This document shows positions 8,101 to 13,680 of a DNA stretch of 17,154 nt, piece after piece. A program made the translations under genes and the position numbers. The notes beneath the pieces were generated by a model, which had not been told where the DNA came from, searched no databases, and worked only from the letters and a program-made list of their open reading frames with translations. This stretch comes from Saprospiraceae bacterium (GTDB lineage Bacteria; Bacteroidota; Bacteroidia; Chitinophagales; Saprospiraceae), in contig JAHDII010000039.1 of NCBI GenBank assembly GCA_020630895.1, forward strand, positions 1 to 17,154, in the 5' to 3' direction. Position 1 is the first letter of the stretch; every line of letters begins with the position of its first letter.

Positions 8101-10298
8101 GATTGTAAATTTAGCTTACATAATTTTAATCGTTCTTTTTTATCATGAATTAAATTAATACCCGCATTTAAATGATTGGTAATATCAAAAAGATATTTTT
8201 CTTTCTTTTCTTCATCAATTTCCTCAAGAAGTAATTGACCAATTTGCAAATGTAATTCGTCTTTTTTATTATCAGGAATTAAAGAATAAATCGCTTGTTG
8301 GATTCTATCATGAGCAAATTTATAATTTTCTTCCAAAGGTAAAATGAATCCTTCTTCAAGTGGAATTTGTAGTAGTTCAATAATATCACTTTCTTCTTTT
8401 TTTAGAATAATAGAAAGGATTTCTTTGTCAAATGAACTACCAATACAAGAAGCTAATTTTAATACATCAAGAGAATCTGTAGGTAATCTATTAGCCTTTC
8501 CTGCCATTAATTCAACTACATTATCTGTTATATTTTTTTGTTCAATTGTAGCTAAAGAATATTCCCATTCGTGTGTATCATGATTAAAATATAATAATTC
8601 TTCTTCGTATAATGATTTTAAAAATTGAACAGTAAAAAAAGCATTGCCTAAAGTTTTTTTATGAACAAGACTAGCTAATGAAAGACAATCCGCTTTAGAT
8701 TTGTTCAATGCATCGGCAATTAATTGATTAATATTTTCTAAGGATAAATTACCTATTTTTATTTCTGAAATATTAGGTAGAACTTTTCTAATTTCTTCTA
8801 CTGCAATAATAAAAGGATGAGTTGGACTCACTTCATTATCTCTAAATACACAAATACACAATAAATACTTATTATCCAGATCTGTCAATAAATTTTCTAA
8901 AAGATTAAGAGAAGAAGAATCTGCCCATTGTAAATCATCAATAAATAAAACAATAGGATGTTCTTCTGAAGAAAGAGCTTTCACAAATTTTCTAAAGACA
9001 TAATTAAATCTATTTTGAGTTTCAGCACCTCCTAACTCGGGAATATCCTTTTGAGGACCAATTATTAATTCTAAAGAAGGTAATACATCAGTTAATACTT
9101 TTCCTTCATCTCCTATACTATTAATTAACTTTTGACGAACTTTTTCTAATTTTTCGGCATTTTCTCCTAGTAACATATTAATAAAAGAATTAAATGCCTG
9201 TAAAAAAGCATAATAAGGAACAGCTCTTTGGAACTGATCAAATTTGCCTTCAATAAAATATCCTTTTCTTTCTGTTATAGGTTTATAGACTTCTCGAACT
9301 AAAACAGATTTCCCTGTTCCAGAATAACCACTCAATAATATTAATTCTAAATTTCCTAATGCTATAGATTCAAATCGTTTTTTAATAATTTCAATTTCAT
9401 TTTCTCTCCCATATAATTTTTGAGGTAAAGAAAATTTTCCTGAATAATCAAAAGTTCTTAATTTGAATGTTTCAATAGTTCCTTTTTTTTCTAATTGTTC
9501 TAAACAAAGTTCTAAATCATATTTTAATCCAAAAGCAGATTGATATCTGTCTTCTGCTTTTTTTGCTAATAAAATTTGTACTATATCAGAAATTGGCTTA
9601 GGAATATTATTATCTATTTCTATAAGAGGTTTTGGAAATACTGCAATATGATTATGTACCATTTCTAAAGCATCTTCTGCCTCAAATGGTGTTCGACCAA
9701 TTAACATTTCATAAAAAGTAATTCCTAATGAATATAAATCACTTCTGTAGTCAACATACCTATTCATTCTTCCTGTCTGTTCAGGAGATAGATAAGGAAG
9801 CGTTCCTGATAAATGTTCAGGATTACCCAGATGCTGTTCTTTTAAAGAAATTTTAGTGGCAATATTAAAACTAATTAAACGAGCTTGTTGAGTAGCAATA
9901 TCAATTATAATATTAGAGGGTTTTAAATCTTTATGGATAATATTTTCTTTATGCAAATCAATAACAGATTTACAAATAGATATTGCAATATTTAAAAAAT
10001 CCTTTAGATTTATTTTATTTTCTTCTATAACATCTATGATATGCCTTAAATCTTTTCCTTCAATCCATTCAAGATACATGCAGTGTTGTCCTTGAAATTT
10101 CGATTTTTTAATAGGTTTTCGTACCGAATCAATATTCAATTTAGAAGTAAAATCAAATTCGCGATAAAATTGTATAATCTCAGGAGGGGAAGGAAACTTA
10201 TAATTCAATACTTTTAATAGTACAGTTCTATTCCATTCATTTTCTATTGATCTATAAACTCTAGATCTCTTATTTTCAAAAATAAGTTCTTCTTGCAT
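5106..10298 (-). CDS. Giant signalling protein: Ser/Thr kinase-like, AAA ATPase, TPR-like, GAF, histidine kinase
   Basis: The 1730-residue protein belongs to the 'trifunctional' kinase family known from cyanobacteria (HstK-like). Domains in order: Ser/Thr kinase-like, about 1-270, with Lys29 (VLLKV), HKDLKPSN 122-129 and the GTLPYLSPEQTGRMNR segment; ATPase, about 295-600, with Walker A GYSGTGKS 324-331 and Walker B LFIDD 451-455; helical repeats, about 650-1280; GAF, about 1300-1450; coiled coil with QKVAERTQALNEAKE; HisKA with H1516 (IIGHDLRKP); HATPase with N1634 (VDNAIKF), DTGVGIP and GTGLGL. The DFG motif is SFN (143-145), so the metal-binding Asp is missing and the N-terminal kinase may be inactive. 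No receiver domain or response regulator is adjacent. The start is preceded by an in-frame TAG 24 nt upstream and a 12-bp tandem repeat. It is likely the first gene of the lipoxygenase operon. What the GAF and repeats sense is unknown. Confidence 0.92.
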   Translation of the reverse strand: MQEELIFENKRSRVYRSIENEWNRTVLLKVLNYKFPSPPEIIQFYREFDFTSKLNIDSVRKPIKKSKFQGQHCMYLEWIEGKDLRHIIDVIEENKINLKDFLNIAISICKSVIDLHKENIIHKDLKPSNIIIDIATQQARLISFNIATKISLKEQHLGNPEHLSGTLPYLSPEQTGRMNRYVDYRSDLYSLGITFYEMLIGRTPFEAEDALEMVHNHIAVFPKPLIEIDNNIPKPISDIVQILLAKKAEDRYQSAFGLKYDLELCLEQLEKKGTIETFKLRTFDYSGKFSLPQKLYGRENEIEIIKKRFESIALGNLELILLSGYSGTGKSVLVREVYKPITERKGYFIEGKFDQFQRAVPYYAFLQAFNSFINMLLGENAEKLEKVRQKLINSIGDEGKVLTDVLPSLELIIGPQKDIPELGGAETQNRFNYVFRKFVKALSSEEHPIVLFIDDLQWADSSSLNLLENLLTDLDNKYLLCICVFRDNEVSPTHPFIIAVEEIRKVLPNISEIKIGNLSLENINQLIADALNKSKADCLSLASLVHKKTLGNAFFTVQFLKSLYEEELLYFNHDTHEWEYSLATIEQKNITDNVVELMAGKANRLPTDSLDVLKLASCIGSSFDKEILSIILKKEESDIIELLQIPLEEGFILPLEENYKFAHDRIQQAIYSLIPDNKKDELHLQIGQLLLEEIDEEKKEKYLFDITNHLNAGINLIHDKKERLKLCKLNLQSGIKAKETSAFTLSFEYLKSGIELLENDAWKNDYDTTLKLYALAGEIAYLNGDFKKMNDNIKIVLDNATNLLDKVKSYEIRILAYKAENKLLDSINTALEFLEQVGEKFPKNPKMHHVMADLVKTKLKLRGKDNEYLSNLPMMTDENKIAAMRIIADIASSSYWATPTLFPLLMFRMVNLSLKYGNTAISAFAFATYGVIMCGVLGDMKTGNRFGKLGLILLEKFNAKEWKAQIFTPIYGLIVNWNDHIDATLKPLQESYHIGMETGAIEFACVNTNLYCIHSYLSGKRLERLQTEAKAYSQSYSQFKQETNHNYNEVYRQGMLNLMGKSENPLIITGEAYNEEKMMLQNNERNDRTGQFHLHFNKLIISYLLGDYNSATYHASETRKLLEAVLAKFEIPNHHFYEALTMLALYPKANNQRKLMSRANKNIRQMKKWAKDAPQNFQHKHDLILGSKMLVLGKTEEGISLLNQAIKGANQNDFIHEEAIANEILGKFYANTHSNAQAEKYLKAAYNAFREWGAKVKLTQLETNYSQYISDINEERELLENMGERMSASTITISGKSTFLDINSILKTSSIISSEIVLEKLLKTLLKIVMENAGADRGILILEDKSEFLIQAVSNHYGEIEVFQKIDYTSSNLVPKNIISYVIRTQKDLVIQDAQNDSHFVTETYFEGKTVQSVLCLPIINRGDLKGILYLENNLTTNAFTKSRMELLAVLSGQIAVSLNNSMLYENLEQKVAERTQALNEAKEKTEELLSDISIQKKELEKLNVTKDRIFGIIGHDLRKPVIAFRGIAGKINYLLKKEDFVTLKKLGEGIERDALGLNALTDNLLNWALSQKNALPFRPEEIELEHVVDEIFLTLGRLASDKSLELISTIQPKTIIVVDRSSFVTIIRNIVDNAIKFTPENGTITISSCPSDFGLDILIQDTGVGIPQDKINHIFLLQKDKTTEGTSGEKGTGLGLHLVKEMVELNKGNIHVTSREGEGTTFILSFRTV

Positions 10299-10334
10299 TG
10301 GCTTTCGTCTTGGTTTTCGTCTCTATTGTCGTCT
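10299..10334 (-). repeat. Tandem 12-bp repeat directly before the kinase ATG
   Basis: On plus, TGGCTTTCGTCT (10299-10310) and TGGTTTTCGTCT (10311-10322) differ at one base, and CTATTGTCGTCT (10323-10334) is a degenerate third copy; all end in TCGTCT. They lie in the leader of the kinase mRNA. In frame the two good copies would read RRKP RRKP, with a TAG stop in the third copy, so they are not part of the protein unless a non-ATG start is used. The function is unknown. Confidence 0.75.
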
Positions 10335-10353
10335 TTATAAATTGAGGTTGTGA

Positions 10354-10385
10354 TAAAGTTAATAAAAAAATGGTATTAACAAAAA
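10354..10385 (-). promoter_or_regulatory. Putative promoter of the kinase-lipoxygenase-catalase operon
   Basis: On minus, TTTTTG (10385-10380) is followed by 18 nt and then TAACTTTA (10361-10354). This fits the Bacteroidota -33 TTG and -7 TAnnTTTG pattern with one mismatch in the last base. It would give a leader of about 50 nt that includes the 12-bp repeats. No similar promoter is visible in the 36-nt gap before the lipoxygenase. Confidence 0.45.
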
Positions 10386-10619
10386 GTAATTGTAAAAAAA
10401 TATTAAACTTTATCGGGAAGAGTCATAACGAAAAGAAACTTAAGAACAGGAAGAGGATCTATTATTTATTTAGATATTGATTATGCTTACAAAGGAGTAC
10501 AATATAGAACTAAAGGATATCCAATATATAATTATCCTTACAAAAAAAATGTAGGAGATACTATTAAAGTTTTTATGAATAGCGAATATCCATCTTATAG
10601 AATTAAAATATTTGAATAA
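10370..10619 (+). pseudogene. Frameshifted or 5'-truncated remnant of a small protein (DUF3592-like C-terminal part)
   Basis: Plus strand 10407-10619 is open for 70 codons and reads like a real protein: RVITKRNLRTGRGS, YLDIDYAYKGVQY, NVGDTIKVFMNSEYPS, then TAA at 10617. The pattern (variable strand, Y-x-Y-x-G-x-x-Y, then VGDTIKVxxNxxxPS) resembles DUF3592-type proteins. The frame has a TAA at 10404-10406 and no ATG, GTG or TTG before the conserved part. An ATG at 10370 opens the neighbouring frame (MVLTKSNCKKILNFIG); removing one base near 10415-10420 would join it into an 82-residue protein. This suggests a single-base frameshift or an old 5' deletion. It overlaps the kinase promoter on the other strand. 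The family assignment is weak; that the reading frame is or was coding is more likely than not. Confidence 0.5.
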
Positions 10620-10654
10620 AAAAAAGCTATCCCAATTTTACTTAGAATAGCTTT
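10613..10654 (-). terminator. Intrinsic terminator of the secreted T9SS protein gene
   Basis: AAAGCTAT (10623-10630) and ATAGCTTT (10647-10654) form a perfect 8-bp stem with a 16-nt loop. On minus the stem is followed by a run of T (complement of the A run at 10617-10625). It lies 24 nt after the stop of the minus-strand gene ending at 10678. The strand polarity of the T run shows which transcript it ends; it overlaps the end of the plus-strand remnant. Confidence 0.7.
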
Positions 10655-10677
10655 AGAAAGGGCGAGTTTTATATTTA

Positions 10678-12774
10678 TTATTGGATAATTATCTTATGAG
10701 TATATGTTTTTTTATCTGTTGTAAATTGTAATAAATAAATACCTGAATTAAATGTCTGAACATCTAATTCGCATCTATTTGTATTATTTATTTCTATCTG
10801 TTTTATCAATTGTCCTTGTGTATTACTAATTTGTAATTGAGTATTTTCTTCCCATAAAGATTCTATATAAATAATATTATTAGCTGGATTAGGATAGATA
10901 TTAAAATTTTGAGATTCTATATTGTTGTTAGAAGTATGTAAAAAATTAAATAAATCTGAAATACCTTGACAACCGTCAATATTTGTAACAAGGACATAAT
11001 AATTTCCACTTGTACTAGGAGAAAAAGAAGAATTTGTAGCATTACTAATAGCATTACCCAACTCATCATACCACTGATACGAATCGTATATTCCTGTTGA
11101 TAATTCGTTATCTGTTTGGATAATAATAGGTTCAGGTAAAGCATTGACAATTATTTCTATTTCTAATTCTTTAGCACAACCTAATGCATTAGTTATTGTA
11201 ACAGTATAAATTGAAGTAGAAGAAGGATTAACAACAATACTACTTGTATTTTCTCCAGTACTCCAAGAATAAACATCCCCTCCAGAAGAAGTTAAAATAA
11301 TTTCTTCACCCTCACAAATATTTGTGTTTTCTGCATTTAGAGTTCCTGTTAAAGTCCCTCCATCTGTTAATATTAAAGAATGAAAATTAATAACACAACC
11401 ATTTCCATCTGTTTCATATTCTCCATAACTTCCTGCCTCAGTCAATATATTTCCATAAAAATCATAGCTATCTCCATCACATAATATTTCTGAAATAGAA
11501 GTAGCATTAGGAAATTGTAATTCATATGCACCTAAATCTAAACCTAAACCACTTATTCTTGTATTCTCTGCCAAATCTAAGTCATTAGTATAAAAAGTAA
11601 AACCATTTAAATTATAATCATCGTTCCCCTCATCAATTAAAGAAGAACAATTGCTTAAAGAATAATCTCCATTAGTAGCATCGCTAAACATTGGATCCGA
11701 TGGAATCAGATGGTTTATTTCAGTAGGAACGACATCATAAATACCATTTGTAGCACTATGATTTATTGTTACAATTGGGTTTTGATTAACTATTTCTACT
11801 ACTTTATTTCCATTGTTCCAAATAATAGAATTATAAGCATCAACTCTAATACTTCCTTGCAAACCTTCATCTGCTAAAATAAGTCCATTTCCTCCTATAT
11901 TATCTACAACAGTAGAATTATAAAATTTTAATTGTGATCCTGAAAATTCAGGAGAAGATAAATAAAAACTATTGCCATAATTTTGCCCTTCATTATTATT
12001 AATTAAACAATTAACAAAATAAATTTCCGTAAAAGAACCAAGAGCCATTGGAGTACCCGATACTGTATAAGAAGAATTTACAGTTCCTGTAGGAGAAGAA
12101 TTATTTTCAATAGTACAATTATAAAAATGAGCATCAATAGAGCATAAATTATTAGAACCTCTTAATACAGTAGCTGCTGCAGAATTCGAAGCAGTATTTT
12201 TTCTTATAATACAGTTTGCTATATGAATATCATTAATTACAAAATTATAATATGGATTTTCCATGTATATTCCAGCTCCAGTAAGCCCCTCTGTACCAGC
12301 ATTAAAATCGTTACTATTTCCACCTTCAATAATAAAACCATTAAGGATAATCCCATCTTCTCCTTTGATAGTCACTACTGAATAACTATTTTCACTTCTA
12401 GTACTTTCTGAAAAATCAATATTTTCATTATCATCTCCATTCAAATCACCACTTAATATAGTAGGATGAGCCAACCAATCCCTTTGATTAATACTTGTTT
12501 CATTGCCCTGAAAACCACCATATACTTGAAAACCATTTTTCATAAAAAAAGTATAAGTTCTATCTCCATTAGCATCAGCAGGAGTATAGGTTCCTTCTGC
12601 AACCCAAATTTGAACTCCTGGTTCTGCATTATTAATTGCATTTCGTAAATTTGTATAAGCATTTTCCCATGAAGTACCATCATTGTTCCCTATAGCATCT
12701 ATATCTACATAGATTTGAGCTATCAAAAAAGAATTACAAATACATAAAATAAGAAGTGTAAAAATATTTTTCAT
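10678..12774 (-). CDS. Secreted parallel beta-helix protein with T9SS C-terminal sorting domain
   Basis: Using the ATG at 12774 the protein has 698 residues and begins MKNIFTLLILCICNSFLIAQ, a clear signal peptide. An ATG 24 nt upstream (12798) would add MINQNIIL; I prefer the inner one because the -7 box at 12812-12819 would leave almost no leader for the outer start. After the signal peptide comes YVDIDAIGNNDGTSWENAYT and a long stretch with repeated short strands and Asn turns, typical of right-handed beta-helix surface proteins of Bacteroidota. Then follow a CDGDSYDFYG module, an Ig/PKD-like repeat (SWSTGENTSSIVV, YTVTITNALGC) and a type A sorting domain: NIYPNPANNIIYIES, GIYLLQF and a final KIIIQ. 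It is probably exported by the type IX system and anchored or released; a ligand or enzyme activity is not visible. Its promoter carries repeats resembling LytTR sites. Confidence 0.9.
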   Translation of the reverse strand: MKNIFTLLILCICNSFLIAQIYVDIDAIGNNDGTSWENAYTNLRNAINNAEPGVQIWVAEGTYTPADANGDRTYTFFMKNGFQVYGGFQGNETSINQRDWLAHPTILSGDLNGDDNENIDFSESTRSENSYSVVTIKGEDGIILNGFIIEGGNSNDFNAGTEGLTGAGIYMENPYYNFVINDIHIANCIIRKNTASNSAAATVLRGSNNLCSIDAHFYNCTIENNSSPTGTVNSSYTVSGTPMALGSFTEIYFVNCLINNNEGQNYGNSFYLSSPEFSGSQLKFYNSTVVDNIGGNGLILADEGLQGSIRVDAYNSIIWNNGNKVVEIVNQNPIVTINHSATNGIYDVVPTEINHLIPSDPMFSDATNGDYSLSNCSSLIDEGNDDYNLNGFTFYTNDLDLAENTRISGLGLDLGAYELQFPNATSISEILCDGDSYDFYGNILTEAGSYGEYETDGNGCVINFHSLILTDGGTLTGTLNAENTNICEGEEIILTSSGGDVYSWSTGENTSSIVVNPSSTSIYTVTITNALGCAKELEIEIIVNALPEPIIIQTDNELSTGIYDSYQWYDELGNAISNATNSSFSPSTSGNYYVLVTNIDGCQGISDLFNFLHTSNNNIESQNFNIYPNPANNIIYIESLWEENTQLQISNTQGQLIKQIEINNTNRCELDVQTFNSGIYLLQFTTDKKTYTHKIIIQ

Positions 12775-12811
12775 CAATATTATATTTTGGTTAATCAATA
12801 AATTAAAAAAC

Positions 12812-12819
12812 CAAAATTA
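12812..12819 (-). promoter_or_regulatory. Putative -7 box for the T9SS protein gene
   Basis: On minus, TAATTTTG matches TAnnTTTG. It gives a leader of about 30 nt to the ATG at 12774. No TTG lies at the -33 distance, as is often seen at activator-dependent promoters. Confidence 0.5.
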
Positions 12820-12851
12820 CTGCTACATGTTTCTTATTTAGAACACAAAGT

Positions 12852-12902
12852 AATGAGCGGCAGAAATAAAGAATGAATGGTAGGTTTTGGGAAATGAGCG
12901 GT
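12852..12902 (-). promoter_or_regulatory. Putative LytTR operator: three direct repeats spaced about 20-21 bp
   Basis: On plus, AATGAGCGG (12852), AATGAATGG (12872) and AATGAGCGG (12893) recur at 20- and 21-bp steps. On minus, reading toward the T9SS gene, the sites are ACCGCTCA, ACCATTCA and GCCGCTCA with 13- and 12-nt gaps. The E. coli LytTR regulator BtsR (YehT) is known to bind ACC(G/A)CT(C/T)A-N13-ACC(G/A)CT(C/T)A; sites one and two match except for one base, with the same N13 gap. The repeats begin 8 nt after the LytTR gene and end about 34 nt before the -7 box of the T9SS gene, one helical face apart. Binding by the adjacent regulator is inferred. Confidence 0.6.
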
Positions 12903-12909
12903 AAAAGAA

Positions 12910-13662
12910 TTATAATTTATTGACCATTTCTAAAAAAGCATCTTTTCTTCTTCTTGAAACTGCAATATTAGATTTATCTGCCATAATAACATAACCTCCT
13001 TCTCCTTTATAATATTTAGATATAAAATTAATATTGATAATAGATTTTCTATGAACTCTACAAAAAGAATAGCCCTCTAAAAGAGTTTCAAATTCTTTTA
13101 AATTTCTTGTGGTTAAAATATTAGTACCATCTTTAGCAAATATTCTAGTACAAGAGCCATCTGCTTCTAATCGAATAATATTACTTACTAATATAAATTC
13201 TAAACCTTCAAGTGTAGGCAGTGCAATTTTATTATTTTGACGATTGGGAGATTGGTTTAAGTTATATAATAGATTTTCTAATTGTTTTCGTTGATTTAAG
13301 TTTTGATGTTTTGATTTTACTTTTTCAACGGCTAATATTACTTTTTCTATAGATAATGGTTTTAGGATATAAGACAAACAATTAAATTCAATAGCTTGTA
13401 AAGCATAATCATTATGAGCTGTTGTAAAAACAACATCAAAATGAATATTTGAAAATTTAGATAAAAGATCAAATCCTGTTTGAGGAGGCATTTCAATATC
13501 TAAAAAAACTAAATTTGGCTCATTTTTAACAATAGAAACATAAGCTTCTTCTACATTTTTACAAATATCTACAATATGAATATCAGGGCAATTTTTTTCT
13601 AGAATGTTTTTTAATATTTCTCGACTATTTGCTTCATCATCAACTAAAATTGTGTTTATCAT
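12910..13662 (-). CDS. LytTR-family response regulator
   Basis: The 250-residue protein has a receiver domain (about 1-120) with acidic pair D8/D9, phosphoacceptor D55 (VFLDIEMPP), T81 and K101 (ILKPL), so it looks fully functional. A LytTR DNA-binding domain follows (about 144-250): VSNIIRLEADGSCTRIF, the CRVHRKSIININFI segment and the C-terminal VSRRRKDAF. LytTR domains bind direct repeats about two helical turns apart. It starts 18 nt after the sensor kinase stop, so the two form an operon and a phosphorelay pair. Repeats just beyond its own stop codon may be its target site. No gene-specific symbol is justified. Confidence 0.95.
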   Translation of the reverse strand: MINTILVDDEANSREILKNILEKNCPDIHIVDICKNVEEAYVSIVKNEPNLVFLDIEMPPQTGFDLLSKFSNIHFDVVFTTAHNDYALQAIEFNCLSYILKPLSIEKVILAVEKVKSKHQNLNQRKQLENLLYNLNQSPNRQNNKIALPTLEGLEFILVSNIIRLEADGSCTRIFAKDGTNILTTRNLKEFETLLEGYSFCRVHRKSIININFISKYYKGEGGYVIMADKSNIAVSRRRKDAFLEMVNKL

Positions 13663-13680
13663 TTTACTTGTTTTAATTCT

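Noticed and set aside
10917..11150. 77-codon open frame on minus inside the T9SS gene
   Set aside because: It overlaps the PKD-like part and sorting-domain linker of the real gene in another frame, with Leu/Ile-rich nonsense composition.
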